64,000 nucleotides of DNA from CAVUXJ01 sp963814975 (GCA_963814975.1 CAWFFB010000014.1:248001-312000); one strand, 5' to 3'; shown: positions 33,676 through 43,391, numbered from the stretch's first letter. Notes: generated by a model from the letters alone, not told the origin. Numbers and translations are program-made.

Positions 33676-34227
33676 ATGCGGAGAGTGCTTCTCGTCATCC
33701 TGACGCTGGTCGCCACCGGCGTTCTCACCGTTCCCCTGTGGGGACGGGGATATTTTGCCGTCCCCGCCGGCGGGGGAAATATGGCCGTCCCCGCTCCACG
33801 CTTCCAGCCACAAGCTTCAAGCGGGTCCGCCGCCGGGAGATTCATCGGCACATGGCGGCTCGTGTCGGTGCAGACAAACGGCAAACCGAATCCCAATCGC
33901 GGCGTTCGTCCGACGGGCCTGATCATCTACGACGCGGCGGGAAACATGGCGGTTCAGATCGCGCCCGAACGCGCCAGGCCATCGTGGCCCCCGACCGCCG
34001 TTCCTACACCTGATCAGGCCAAGGAGGCGGCGACAGGCTACACCGCATACTTTGGCAAGTACACGATTGACGAAGGCGCAAAGACGGTCACCCATCATCG
34101 TGAAAATGCTCTCAACATGTACGCGGTTGATCTGGTGCGACGCTACGAGTTCACGCCGGAGGGCCAGCTGGTTCTCATCCCTGTGGACAACCCTGCAAAC
34201 CGGCTCGCGTGGGAGCGGATCAAGTGA
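33676..34227 (+). CDS. Exported lipocalin-like domain protein
   Basis: The mature part matches the bacterial lipocalin-like domain: FIGTWRLVSVQTNGKPNPNR, then GLIIYDAAGNMAVQI, then YFGKYTIDEGAKTVTHH and an ending LVRRYEFTPEGQLVLIPV. The start ATG 33676 follows GGAGG at 33667-33671 by four bases and gives a signal peptide (MRRVLLVILTLVATGVLTV). Between the signal peptide and the barrel is a linker, YFAVPAGGGNMAVPAP, encoded by a repeated palindromic DNA element. Such domains often sit in small exported binding proteins; the ligand is unknown. Confidence 0.78.
   Translation: MRRVLLVILTLVATGVLTVPLWGRGYFAVPAGGGNMAVPAPRFQPQASSGSAAGRFIGTWRLVSVQTNGKPNPNRGVRPTGLIIYDAAGNMAVQIAPERARPSWPPTAVPTPDQAKEAATGYTAYFGKYTIDEGAKTVTHHRENALNMYAVDLVRRYEFTPEGQLVLIPVDNPANRLAWERIK
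33740..33792. repeat. GGGGACGG palindrome and direct repeat inside the lipocalin-like gene
   Basis: GGGGACGG at 33740-33747 pairs with CCGTCCCC at 33758-33765. CCGTCCCC occurs again at 33785-33792. The block encodes the duplicated AVPA linker between signal peptide and domain. It looks like a palindromic element inserted in frame. Confidence 0.55.
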
Positions 34228-34270
34228 AGCCTCGATCGCCTGATGCGGCTCATTGAAGAGCCCATTTGCG

Positions 34271-35227
34271 ATGAAGGTATTCGTTGCGGGCAGCACCGGC
34301 GCAATCGGCAAGAGCCTCGTGCCGCACCTGCTCGAGACCGGACACGAGGTCGTGGCGCTCGCTCGCACCTCCCGGAAGGCCAGGGAACTCGAAGTGTTCG
34401 GGGCGAGCGTCGCCGTCGCCGAGGCACTCGACCGCGTCGCGTTGACCGCCGCAATCAGGAGGGCGGAGCCGGAGGTCATCATCCACCAGCTCACGGCCCT
34501 CACAGGCGTGGGCAACTTCAAGAAGTTCGATGAGGAGTTTAGCCTGACCAACCGCTTTCGCACCGAGGTCACCGATACGATGCTGGCCGCCGCGCGTCTT
34601 GTGGGCGCACGACGATTCATCGCGCAGAGTTTCTGCGGGTGGCCGTTCGCACGCGAAGGCGGGCCGGTGAAGACAGAGGAGGATCCGCTCGACGTCACTC
34701 CGCCGGCAAGCTTCAGCAGGACGTTGATGGCAATTCGCTACCTCGAGGAGGCTGTGCGCGGCGCCGTGGATGTCGGGGCTGTTGCGCTGCGATATGGGAT
34801 TCTCTACGGACCAGGGACGGGGATCGCCAGCGACGGGTCGATCGTCGAGCTCATCCGCAAGCGCCGACTCCCCATCGTCGGTGACGGCGCGGGCATCTGG
34901 TCGTTCATCCACGTAGGGGACGTCGCTCGGGCGACGGGGGCGGCCATGTCACGTGGTGCATCCGGCATTTACAACATCGTCGACGATGAGCCATCGCCGG
35001 TATCAACGTGGTTGCCGTTCCTCGCCCACACGCTCGGCGCCAAGCCACCGCGGAAGTTGCCACTCTGGCTGGGGAAGCTTGCGATCGGGGAAGGCGGCGT
35101 GTCGATGATGACGACGATCCGTGGCGGCTCCAACGCAAAGGCCAAGCGCGAGTTTGGGTGGCAGCCCGGCTACCCGACCTGGCGCCGTGGCTTCGTCGAG
35201 GGGCTGGGCCAACCTCAGGCGGCCTGA
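34271..35227 (+). CDS. NAD(P)-dependent epimerase/dehydratase family protein
   Basis: This is an extended SDR-like protein of 318 residues. The Rossmann motif is MKVFVAGSTGAIGKSLVPHL. A second family region reads FIAQSFCGWPFAREGGPVKT. The position where the classical YxxxK is expected reads ASFSRTLMAIRYLEEAV and lacks the Tyr-Lys pair, so chemistry may differ or be lost. VALRYGILYGPGTG and FIHVGDVARATGAA are typical. No signal peptide is seen. The start ATG 34271 is preferred over 34253. Confidence 0.78.
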   Translation: MKVFVAGSTGAIGKSLVPHLLETGHEVVALARTSRKARELEVFGASVAVAEALDRVALTAAIRRAEPEVIIHQLTALTGVGNFKKFDEEFSLTNRFRTEVTDTMLAAARLVGARRFIAQSFCGWPFAREGGPVKTEEDPLDVTPPASFSRTLMAIRYLEEAVRGAVDVGAVALRYGILYGPGTGIASDGSIVELIRKRRLPIVGDGAGIWSFIHVGDVARATGAAMSRGASGIYNIVDDEPSPVSTWLPFLAHTLGAKPPRKLPLWLGKLAIGEGGVSMMTTIRGGSNAKAKREFGWQPGYPTWRRGFVEGLGQPQAA

Positions 35228-35266
35228 TTTCGCAAACGACTCTCGCAGGAGCCGCCGGAGCGCAAC

Positions 35267-36001
35267 GTGAGCGACGTTCTCTTTTTTGCAGTCCTGCTGG
35301 CCGTCGGCGTTCTTTCCGGAGCGACCGCCGCGATCATCGGCTTCGGTATCGGGAGCTTGCTCACACCGTTTCTCCTTGCCAGGCTGGAGCCGCACCTGGC
35401 GATCGCGGTGGTCGCGCTGCCTCACCTGGTCGCCACTGCAATCCGCTACGTTCACCACCGTCAATGGGTGAACCGCACCGTGCTGCTCCGATTCGGCGTT
35501 CCAAGTGCAGTTGGAGGGCTGCTCGGAGCGGTTCTGCAGGGTACGTTCCACAGCGCCGGCCTCGTTGCCGTGCTTGCGATTCTCCTCATCCTGACGGGGA
35601 TCGCCAATTTGACGCGGGGTTTCGGTGGTTGGCGGCCCGGGTCGCTTGTCGCCGCAGTCCTCGGTCTTCTCTCGGGCATTTTCGGCGGCCTGGTCGGCAA
35701 TCAGGGCGGCCTTCGTGCCGCGGGGCTGACGGCTTTCTCGCTGGAGCCGAGAGCGTACATGGCGACCGCCACCGCCGTAGCGCTTTTGATCGATGCGGCC
35801 CGAACACCGATTTATCTGGCGCGCGGGGCAGACGCCCTCGTGGAGCTCGCTGCCCCGATTGCCGTCGCCACGGCCGGATGCGTCGCCGGCACGATTCTCG
35901 GAGAGCGCGTATTCTTCCTGATTCCGGCGGACCGCTATAGAACGCTCGTCGGAGCCGGGGTCATCGCGCTCGGCCTCTGGCTTTTCGCGTCAACCAGATA
36001 G
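35267..36001 (+). CDS. TauE/SafE family (sulfite exporter-type) membrane permease
   Basis: The protein has about eight hydrophobic segments in 244 residues. The characteristic repeated turns are AAIIGFGIGSLLTPFLL in the first half and LLSGIFGGLVGNQGGLRAA in the second half. Family members export sulfite, sulfoacetate or other organic anions. The GTG at 35267 follows GGAG. Nothing nearby defines the transported substrate; export of an organic acid made by the surrounding hydrolases is only a guess. Confidence 0.85.
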   Translation: MSDVLFFAVLLAVGVLSGATAAIIGFGIGSLLTPFLLARLEPHLAIAVVALPHLVATAIRYVHHRQWVNRTVLLRFGVPSAVGGLLGAVLQGTFHSAGLVAVLAILLILTGIANLTRGFGGWRPGSLVAAVLGLLSGIFGGLVGNQGGLRAAGLTAFSLEPRAYMATATAVALLIDAARTPIYLARGADALVELAAPIAVATAGCVAGTILGERVFFLIPADRYRTLVGAGVIALGLWLFASTR

Positions 36002-36150
36002 CGCCTGACCGGCGTGTACAAGCGATTGCTACATGCCATGAGTACGTAAGCTTTTTCACGCGGCTCGCGGGGGTGATCCGCGATACCTTAGACCGCCTGG
36101 GCCAGGCGCGCGAGGAGAGCCTCTCGATTGAATTCAGACTGGAGCACCAT

Positions 36151-37128
36151 ATGATCTCGCGACGCAACGTCCTGGTGGGGACGGCCGCGACGGCAGCGGT
36201 CGTGTTCGGACGGCGTGCCACCCGGGTTCTGGCGGTTGCTTCACAGCCCGTCACACCGGTGAACTTCGAGGTGCCGTCGGGCGCGTGTGACTGCCACACG
36301 CACATCTTCGGCGATCCGCTGCGCTTCCCATTCGCGTCCGGGCGCGCTTATACACCCGAGCCTGCGTCAATCGAGGAGATGCGCGCGCTGCACCGGGCGC
36401 TGCGCACGGATCGGGTCGTCATCGTTCACCCGAGCGTCTATGGCACCGACAACGCGTGTACCATTGACGCGATCCAGCAACTCGGAAGCAGGGCGCGCGG
36501 TGTCGCCGTCATCGATGACAAGACACCTGAGGCCGTACTCGACCAGATGGCGCGCGCAGGTGTTCGAGGGATACGGATCAATCTCGAAACCGCAGGAGTG
36601 ACCGATCCCGCGATCGCCAGGCAGCGCTTCCAGACGGCGGTCGACCGTGTCAAGGGTCGCGGCTGGCATATCCAGTTGAACACCCGGCTCTCCGTTGTTG
36701 AAGGCCTCAAGGATCTGTTCATGGCGGCTCCGGTCCCTGTCGTGTTCGACCATTTCGTCCGGTCACTGGCGTCGCAGGGTGTTGAACAGCCAGGCTTCGG
36801 CGTCGTGTTGGACCTCGTGCGAACCGGGCGCGCCTACGTGAAGGTGTCGGCGCCTTACAACATTTCGGCGAAGCCGCCGGACTATCCGGATGTCTCGCCG
36901 CTTGCAAAGGCGCTGATCGCCGCGAACCCTCAGCGAGTTCTCTGGGGGACGAACTGGCCTCACCCGCCCGATGTCTCGGAACGAACCGGGCGAAAACCCA
37001 CGGACGTTTCTCCGTTGCGTCAGACCGACGATGGCCGGGTTTTCAATCAGCTCGCGGTTTGGGCTCCAGACCCTGCGCAGCGCAGGACCATCCTCGTGGA
37101 GAACCCGGCCAGGCTCTACGGATTTTGA
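36151..37128 (+). CDS. Tat-exported amidohydrolase, COG3618 (2-pyrone-4,6-dicarboxylate lactonase-like), copy 1
   Basis: A twin-arginine signal ISRRNVLVGTAATAAVV starts at ATG 36151, which follows GGAG. The amidohydrolase-2 metal motif is GACDCHTHIFGDP. Further ligands are expected in VVFDHFVRS and in the C-terminal LWGTNWPHPP, typical of the family. The length of 325 residues is normal. Relatives hydrolyse lactones such as 2-pyrone-4,6-dicarboxylate in aromatic acid breakdown. It is followed within 46 bases by an acetamidase gene, and a paralogue lies at 43537. Confidence 0.85.
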   Translation: MISRRNVLVGTAATAAVVFGRRATRVLAVASQPVTPVNFEVPSGACDCHTHIFGDPLRFPFASGRAYTPEPASIEEMRALHRALRTDRVVIVHPSVYGTDNACTIDAIQQLGSRARGVAVIDDKTPEAVLDQMARAGVRGIRINLETAGVTDPAIARQRFQTAVDRVKGRGWHIQLNTRLSVVEGLKDLFMAAPVPVVFDHFVRSLASQGVEQPGFGVVLDLVRTGRAYVKVSAPYNISAKPPDYPDVSPLAKALIAANPQRVLWGTNWPHPPDVSERTGRKPTDVSPLRQTDDGRVFNQLAVWAPDPAQRRTILVENPARLYGF

Positions 37129-37173
37129 CCGACGCTCGCGTACACGCTGTCATACACGGGCAACCGGAGGGAG

Positions 37174-38205
37174 ATGACGATGAGAGTCGAGGCGGTCGTT
37201 GCGTGCATCTGCTTGGTCGCGCTCCCTTCGGTTGGGACCGCTCAAGGTCCGCCGCCGAAGGTGCATGAGCTCAAAGCGTCGGTCGCAACAGTCCATCGGG
37301 GATTTTTCGACGCCTCGCTGAAACCCACCCTGACGGTCGACTCTGGCGATATCGTCCGTCTGGAGACGGCCTCCGGCAACCCGCGTTACTTCGAGAGCCT
37401 TGGCGTGCCGAAGGACAAGATTCCGGCCGAGCTCTACGCGGTCTTCGAGGGTGTCGAAGGCACCGCACGGGGCGACCACACGCTCAATGGACCGATAGCG
37501 ATTCGCGGCGCAGAACCCGGAGACATGCTCGAAATCCGGATTCGCGAGGTCGAGGTGCGCCTGCCCATCGCCGGACAGGGATTCGTGCCGAATCGTGGCC
37601 TCCTGCCGGACGAGTTCCCGTACGCGAAGGACCGCGTGCTTTGGATTGACCTGGCCCGCAAGACCGTCGAATACGCTCCGGGCGTGGAGGTGCCGGTCAA
37701 GCCGTTTTGGGGCGTCATCGGTGTCGCGCCGCCGCCGAGGATGGGCCGAGTGCCGAGCGGACCGCCGAATGTATTCGGGGGGAATCTCGACAACCGCGAT
37801 CTTGGGGCGGGGAGCACGTTGTATCTGCCTGTCCACGTTCCCGGGGCGCTGCTGTCGATCGGGGACGGCCATGCGGTCCAGGGCTACGGTGAGGTGTGCC
37901 TGTCGGCGGTGGAGGCGTCGCTCAAGGGCGAGATTCAGGTCGTGCTGCACAAGGGAGGCGAGATACGCTGGCCGCGCGCCGAGACCGCGACCCACTACAT
38001 CACGATGGGACTCGACGTTGATCTCGACGAAGCAGCGAAGATAGCGACACGCGAGATGCTCGACTTCCTCGTGAAACATAAAGGGCTGACGCGGGACAAC
38101 GCCTACATGTTGGCGAGCGCAGCGATGGATCTCGTAGTGACCCAGGTGGTGGACGGCACCAAGGGTATTCATGCCATGATGCCGAAAGGCATATTTCGAA
38201 AGTAG
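37174..38205 (+). CDS. Exported acetamidase/formamidase family protein, copy 1
   Basis: The FmdA_AmdA family hydrolyses formamide, acetamide or related small amides to acid and ammonia. A signal peptide ends near SVGTAQG. Family segments include GDIVRLETASGNPRYF, LNGPIAIRGAEPGDMLEI, GGNLDNRDLGAGSTLYLPVH and LLSIGDGHAVQGYGEV. The C-terminus ends QVVDGTKGIHAMMPKGIF. About 343 residues. GGAGG precedes both ATG 37174 and ATG 37180, and the second has better spacing. A paralogue with the same layout is at 58101. Confidence 0.88.
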   Translation: MTMRVEAVVACICLVALPSVGTAQGPPPKVHELKASVATVHRGFFDASLKPTLTVDSGDIVRLETASGNPRYFESLGVPKDKIPAELYAVFEGVEGTARGDHTLNGPIAIRGAEPGDMLEIRIREVEVRLPIAGQGFVPNRGLLPDEFPYAKDRVLWIDLARKTVEYAPGVEVPVKPFWGVIGVAPPPRMGRVPSGPPNVFGGNLDNRDLGAGSTLYLPVHVPGALLSIGDGHAVQGYGEVCLSAVEASLKGEIQVVLHKGGEIRWPRAETATHYITMGLDVDLDEAAKIATREMLDFLVKHKGLTRDNAYMLASAAMDLVVTQVVDGTKGIHAMMPKGIFRK

Positions 38206-38252
38206 CCGCGGCCGCCGAAGCCGGTCGCGGCCCGCTGCACATCTGGTCATTC

Positions 38253-39047
38253 GTGTCGATCAGCCATCGGGCAATCCCGCGCGCCGAATTGACGGTGCAA
38301 CTCCTGGAACTGGGGGTCACCCCGGGGGGCGTGCTTCTCGTGCACTCGTCGTTCTCGAAGGTGGGTCCTGTCGAGGGGGGCCCCGTCGCCTTGATCCCGG
38401 CGCTTCAAGCAGCCCTTGGACCGATCGGCACTCTCGTGATGCCGAGCATGAGCGATGACGACGATCGCCCTTTCGATCGCCGCACGACGTCATGTCTCGG
38501 GATGGGAGTGCTGGCGGAAACGTTCTGGCGAGCCCCGGGTGTGCTGCGGAGTGACAGCCCTCACGCGTTCGCGGCCACCGGGCCACAGGCGGTCCGCATT
38601 ACCGCCGATCATCCGATCGACGTGCCACACGGCTTGAACAGTCCCGTGGGGCGTGTTTACGAACTCGACGGGCAGATCCTGATGCTCGGCGTCGGACACG
38701 ACGCGAATACCACCGTGCACCTCGCGGAAGCGCTGGAGGGAGTGCGCTACTACCGCCAGAAATTCGCCACCATCATGCGGCACGGGCAGGCGGTGCGCTG
38801 CTCTTACAACGAGATCGATCATTGCTGCGACAGGTTCAATCTCGTCGACCAGTGGCTCGACGCGGAGGGGCGACAACGCCGCGGCTGCGTGGGTCATGGT
38901 GAAGCGCGGCTTGCTCGTTCCAGAGATGTCGTCGATGTGGTTCGCGCTCGTCTCCGAGCGAACGAAACAGTTTTCCTCCACGAGCCCGGAGTGGATATCG
39001 AATGCGACGAGGCGCGGGCGAGCATCGGCAACCAACCTGCGGAATGA
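38253..39047 (+). CDS. Aminoglycoside N3-acetyltransferase (AAC(3)) family protein
   Basis: AAC(3) enzymes acetylate an amino group using acetyl-CoA. Family marks are GGVLLVHSSFSKVGPVEGGP, GTLVMPSMSDDDDRPFD, LRSDSPHAFAATGP, and LNSPVGRVYELDGQILMLGV followed by HDANTTVHLAE. The 264-residue length is normal. The start is GTG 38253 without a strong ribosome binding site. Environmental members may act on other amines, so resistance cannot be inferred. Confidence 0.82.
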   Translation: MSISHRAIPRAELTVQLLELGVTPGGVLLVHSSFSKVGPVEGGPVALIPALQAALGPIGTLVMPSMSDDDDRPFDRRTTSCLGMGVLAETFWRAPGVLRSDSPHAFAATGPQAVRITADHPIDVPHGLNSPVGRVYELDGQILMLGVGHDANTTVHLAEALEGVRYYRQKFATIMRHGQAVRCSYNEIDHCCDRFNLVDQWLDAEGRQRRGCVGHGEARLARSRDVVDVVRARLRANETVFLHEPGVDIECDEARASIGNQPAE

Positions 39048-39130
39048 GAGAGCACGTCCCTCTCTCGATGCGACGATCCTGGTTTCATACGGGGAACACA
39101 GGGCCGGCTGCTCGGGTGTGCCACGCCCGT

Positions 39131-39235
39131 ACAGAAGATACAATCCGCGAGCTTGGCCGGCCGCTCGGGTTTGTTGACGTGAAGAACTGCCCTGTCACCG
39201 CGGGTGGCCTGGACTCAAGGCTATCGTACGGAAGG
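39131..39235 (+). pseudogene. Possible remnant of a DUF3052-type gene
   Basis: A short frame encodes EDTIRELGRPLGFVDVKNC, similar to the end of DUF3052 proteins as I remember them (a conserved GRPLGFVDVK segment followed by a WSGLK-type end). The upstream part of such a protein is absent and no start or stop fits. The recollection is not verified. Confidence 0.3.
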
Positions 39236-39242
39236 ATCTTCG

Positions 39243-39779
39243 GTGAGCATCCGATCAGGAGGCATTTCAGTTACCGTCCGCGTCGAGCGGCCCGAAGACG
39301 CCTCCGGGGTTCGACACGTCAACGAGCTGGCGTTCGGGCGGCCGGCGGAGGCTGACCTGATCGAGCGACTCCGGCGCGCCTGCACGGACTCGTTGTCATT
39401 GGTCGCTGAAGAGGACGTCGTCGTGGGTCATATTCTCTTTACGCCGGTTGCGGTCGAGAGCGCGGGGCGACGGGTCCTCGGCATGGGACTGGCCCCGATG
39501 GCGGTGCACCCGGATCGCCAGCGGCAGGGCATCGGGTCACAACTCGTGAGGCACGGCCTGAACATCCTCCGAGCGCGCGGCTGCCCATTCATCGTCGTCG
39601 TCGGACACCCGGACTATTATCCGCGCTTCGGATTCGAGCGGGCCTCTACGCGCAGCCTCGCGAGCCAATGGGAAGGCGTGGAGGATGCCGCGTTCATGGT
39701 CCTCGTTCTGGACGTGAGCGCCATGGAAGGAGTGTCCGGCGTGGCCAGGTACGGAGAAGAGTTCAACGAGGTTGCGTAG
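39243..39779 (+). CDS. GNAT family N-acetyltransferase (YhbS-like)
   Basis: The acetyl-CoA-binding motif is LAPMAVHPDRQRQGIGSQLVRHGL. Upstream is SLSLVAEEDVVVGHILFTPV and downstream VVVGHPDYYPRFGFERAS, typical of the COG3153 group. The start GTG 39243 follows AAGGA by six bases and gives 178 residues; the frame is open further upstream. The acceptor is unknown. Confidence 0.85.
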   Translation: MSIRSGGISVTVRVERPEDASGVRHVNELAFGRPAEADLIERLRRACTDSLSLVAEEDVVVGHILFTPVAVESAGRRVLGMGLAPMAVHPDRQRQGIGSQLVRHGLNILRARGCPFIVVVGHPDYYPRFGFERASTRSLASQWEGVEDAAFMVLVLDVSAMEGVSGVARYGEEFNEVA

Positions 39780-39958
39780 GGGACCGGATGCTCGATACCC
39801 TGCGGGCAACCAAGCGGTTGCAGAGGGCAGCCAGACACGATCACGAGCGGCGGGCGGTGAGCGTCAGGCGTTGACCGCCGAACGAACCTGCGACACGTCA
39901 GTCGGCGATCGACACCCCGTGAAGGCTCGCCTCTGCCAAGCGGACAGGAGACCATGCG

Positions 39959-41570
39959 ATGCGCTACTCCTCGTTATCAAATGTCGCCACCACGGCGGCG
40001 CTTTTAATGGCTTGGACGACCGGAATCCCGGCTCAGACACCCGCTCCCTTGGGGAAGCCGGGGGCTTTTCATCTGATGGAGGCGACAATCGATGAGGTGC
40101 GCGCCGCCCTCCAGTCTGGAAATACAACGTGTCGGGCCCTGGTCGAGCTGTACCTGAAACGCATCGAGACGTACGACAAGGCCGGGCCTGCGCTGAACGC
40201 CGTTCAAACCATCAACGCGCGTGCGCGGCAGGAAGCCGACCGGCTGGATGCCGCGTTCAAGTCTTCAGGAGCCGGTCGGCCCGCTGCACTGCATTCCCGT
40301 GCTCGTCAAGGATCAAGTCGATACGAGCGATATGCCGACGACCTATGGGTCGGCCGTGTTCAAGGATTTCGTCCCCCAGAAGGACGCTACGATTGTGACC
40401 AGGCTGAGGAACGCAGGCGCGATCATCGTCGGAAAAGCGAGCATGGGCGAATACGCGTCAGGGTACTTCGGCTCCGCCTCTGGTCCCATTCGCAACGCGT
40501 ATGATCCGAGCCGTAACGCGAGCGGCTCGTCCGGCGGAACCGGATCCGGCATCGCCGCGAACTTCGCGACTGCCGGTATCGGCGAGGATACTGGCGGGTC
40601 GATTCGCGGTCCTGCTGCTGTGAGCAGCCTGGTGGGTCTGAGACCGACGCTTCCTCTCGTGAGCCGGCACGGGATGTTCCCGGCGCGGCCAACGACCGAC
40701 ACACTGGGTCCCATCACCCGCACTGTCAGGGATGCGGCGATCGTGCTCGACGCGATCGCCGGCTACGACCCCAACGATCCGGTGACGGCGTACGCCGTGG
40801 GACAGATCCCCGCCTCGTACACCATGTTCCTCGCACAGGAGGGGCTCAGAGGCGCCCGCATCGGCGTCATCCGGCAGCCGATGGACGCCAGGACCGATGT
40901 CGCATCCGATGACTATAAGAAAGTGAGGAGCGTGATCGACCGGGCAATCGGTGATCTGAAGGCACTCGGTGCCGAAATCGTCGACCCCGTGACGATTCCC
41001 GGAGTGATCGATCGCGTGACCAAGGGGTACGACGGGAACGTCTTCGAGACCGAGTCTGCCATCAACGATTTCCTGGCCCAGCACGCCAACGCGCCTGTCA
41101 AGAACCTGCGGGACATCCTGCTGTCAGGCAAGGTGGTCCCGTCGCGGGTGAGGGCGTTGATGAGCAACGTCGGAAAATCCACCGAAGACACGGGCTACCG
41201 GCAGGTCGTTTCCACCGAACAGGCCACGCGCCAGACGGTGCTCAGCTTGATGGCAGACCACAAACTTGATGCGCTCGTGTACGCGACGTTCGACCACCAA
41301 CCCCCGCGGATTGCCTCCGACGTCATGACCAAGCCCGTGGTGGACGATGTGACCGGTCCTGGCAACAACCGGCGTCTCAGTCCCGTCCTCGGGTTTCCAG
41401 CCCTGACGGTGCCAGCGGGATTTACCACGGACGGGCTGCCCGTCGGTATCGAATTCATGGGAAGGCCGTACGCCGAAGGAACGCTGTTCAAGTTCGGGCA
41501 TGCCTACGAACAGAAGACGCATCACCGCAAGCCGCCGGCTTCGACGCCAGGGCTTCGCGGTGAGCCGTGA
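39959..41570 (+). CDS. Exported amidase (amidase signature family), with an apparent 1-base insertion near 40270
   Basis: Amidase-signature enzymes hydrolyse amides with a Ser-cisSer-Lys triad. The ATG at 39959 follows AGGAGACC and begins with a signal peptide ending near GIPAQ. The N-terminal half reads MEATIDEVRAALQSGNTTCR and LVELYLKRIETYDKAGPALN. Removing one G near 40270 joins it to GPLHCIPVLVKDQVDTSDMP, which holds the catalytic Lys. The signature GSSGGTGSGIAANFATAGIG and EDTGGSIRGPAA hold the serines. The C-terminus has LGFPALTVPAGFTTDGLPVG. The corrected length is about 536 residues. Confidence 0.85.
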
Positions 41571-41648
41571 TCGCGACGATAATCAGTCTGTCGCGCCGGA
41601 GCAGCTGAGGGGGCACACGATATCGTGGGAAGACGCGGCGGATCCGTG

Positions 41649-42207
41649 ATGTCGCGCGCGACCGCATTCGGTATCGCGGTCTTTCTCTGTCAGTCCCTCG
41701 GCCACGGGGCCGTTCCAGGGCTGGTTCGCCAGGGCGCGGCGCGAACGCCGGACATGCACTTCGCGCCCACTCGGCACGTCGTGGCGGACGCGATGCTGAA
41801 GCTCGCGGGCGTGAGCAGGGATGACGTCGTCTACGACCTCGGGTCCGGTGACGGGCGGATCGTGATTCTGGCGGCGCAGAAATACGGCGCGCGAGGCGTC
41901 GGCGTCGAGCTCAATCCCAGGCTCCTCGAGATCTCGCGGCAGGTCGCGCGCGAGGGTGAAGTCACCCACCGGGTGACGTTCATTGAAGGCGACCTGTTCA
42001 CGACGGATATTTCCGCGGCAACGGTCGTCACCTTGTACTTGTCGGGAAGCCTCAACAGGCAGCTCGAGCCGAGACTGAGACGGGAGCTCCGGCCGGGGAC
42101 CCGAATCGTCTCGCACCAGTTCCGGATCGGCGACTGGACTCCCGAGCAAACGGTTCGAAGCTGAGGACGGGACGGAGCTGTTCCTGTGGACGATTCCAGC
42201 CCGTTAA
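41649..42207 (+). CDS. Exported or anchored class I SAM methyltransferase, with an apparent 1-base insertion near 42162
   Basis: The protein starts with a hydrophobic segment (AFGIAVFLCQSLGHGAV) resembling a signal peptide. It continues with the SAM-binding motif DDVVYDLGSGDGRIVILAAQ. The post-motif reads GVGVELNPRLLEISRQVA. The frame ends early at 42163 in TVRS; skipping one base gives EDGTELFLWTIPAR and a stop at 42205-42207, which is the ending I expect for the family. The corrected length is about 185 residues. The start could also be the in-frame GTG 41625. Confidence 0.75.
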
Positions 42208-42278
42208 GTGCCGAGCGGGTCCCCCGCTCGACTGCCGTCCAGAGTCGTTCGAGCCATTGACGGCTGGGGAGGCCATGC

Positions 42279-43391
42279 GTGTCGAAGGTTGATCCTCCGT
42301 TTCGCGCCGACCACGTCGGGAGCCTGCTGAGGCCGAAGGCCCTGCTGGACGCCCGGCAACGCTTTCAGCAGAACAGCATATCCAAAGAGCAGCTGCGTGA
42401 GATCGAAGACCAGCACATACGTGCGGTGGTTCGCAAGCAGGAAGCCCTCGGCTTGAGAAGCATCACGGACGGCGAGTTTCGGCGCACCTTCTTCCATGTC
42501 GACTTCCTGCAGCGGCTTCAAGGAGTCACCGTCAGCGGCGGCATCGAGACAAAGTTCAGAAGTGAGCACGGAGAAGTGAATTTCGCGCCTCCGCGCTTAT
42601 CCGTGACCGGGAAGATGCGGCATGTTGAGGATATTCAGAAGGCAGACTACGAGTTCCTGCGATCCGTTACCAGCCAAACGCCCAAAGTCACCATTCCTTC
42701 ACCCACCATGGTTCACTTCAGGGGCGGCCGCAAGGCGATCGACATCGTCGCTTACCCTGACCTGGACGAGTTCTTTTCAGATCTGGCCGGCTGCTATCGT
42801 GCGGAAATCGACTCGCTCTATCGGGCTGGCTGCCGTTATCTTCAGCTGGACGACACCAATCTCGCGTATCTCTGCGATCCGGCACTACGCGCGGGCGCCA
42901 ATGAGCGGGGGGACGACCCCAACCGGTTGCCGCAAGCCTACGCCGACCTCATCAACTCGGTGATTGAGGGGAGACCGGGGGATTTGACGGTGGCCGTGCA
43001 TCTGTGCCGGGGGAATTTCCGCAGCGCTTGGGTCGCCGAGGGCAGCTATGAGCCGGTCGCCGAGGTGCTTTTCAACGAGCTGAACGTGGATGCGTATTTT
43101 CTCGAGTACGACGATGAGCGTTCCGGGGATTTCGCGCCTTTGCGCTTCGTGCCGGATCACAAGACCGTGGTGCTGGGCCTGGTGACAACGAAGCTGCCAG
43201 CGCTCGAACCCCCCTTAGGACTGATGCGGCGAATCGAGGACGCCGCACGATACGTGCCGCTCGATCACCTGTGCCTGAGTCCACAATGTGGCTTTTCCAG
43301 CACCGTGGAAGGCAACGAAATCACGGAAGCGGACCAGTGGGCGAAGCTGGAACTGGTCCGCAGTGTTGCCCGCGAAGTCTGGGGGAGATGA
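42279..43391 (+). CDS. Cobalamin-independent methionine synthase-like protein (MetE C-terminal domain family)
   Basis: The protein corresponds to the C-terminal catalytic barrel of MetE only. It begins PPFRADHVGSLLRPKALLDA, which is typical of the short relatives that transfer a methyl group or act on related thiols. Zinc ligands are expected in VAVHLCRGN (His, Cys) and SPQCGFSST (Cys), with a Glu in between. ITDGEFRRTFFHVDFLQ is also characteristic. The start GTG 42279 follows GGGGAGG. The length of 370 residues is normal for the short form. The substrate is uncertain. Confidence 0.85.
   Translation: MSKVDPPFRADHVGSLLRPKALLDARQRFQQNSISKEQLREIEDQHIRAVVRKQEALGLRSITDGEFRRTFFHVDFLQRLQGVTVSGGIETKFRSEHGEVNFAPPRLSVTGKMRHVEDIQKADYEFLRSVTSQTPKVTIPSPTMVHFRGGRKAIDIVAYPDLDEFFSDLAGCYRAEIDSLYRAGCRYLQLDDTNLAYLCDPALRAGANERGDDPNRLPQAYADLINSVIEGRPGDLTVAVHLCRGNFRSAWVAEGSYEPVAEVLFNELNVDAYFLEYDDERSGDFAPLRFVPDHKTVVLGLVTTKLPALEPPLGLMRRIEDAARYVPLDHLCLSPQCGFSSTVEGNEITEADQWAKLELVRSVAREVWGR

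Noticed and set aside
38253..39047. Aminoglycoside resistance gene
   Set aside because: The family is right, but environmental AAC(3)-like proteins often act on other amines and there is no mobile context; only the family is claimed.
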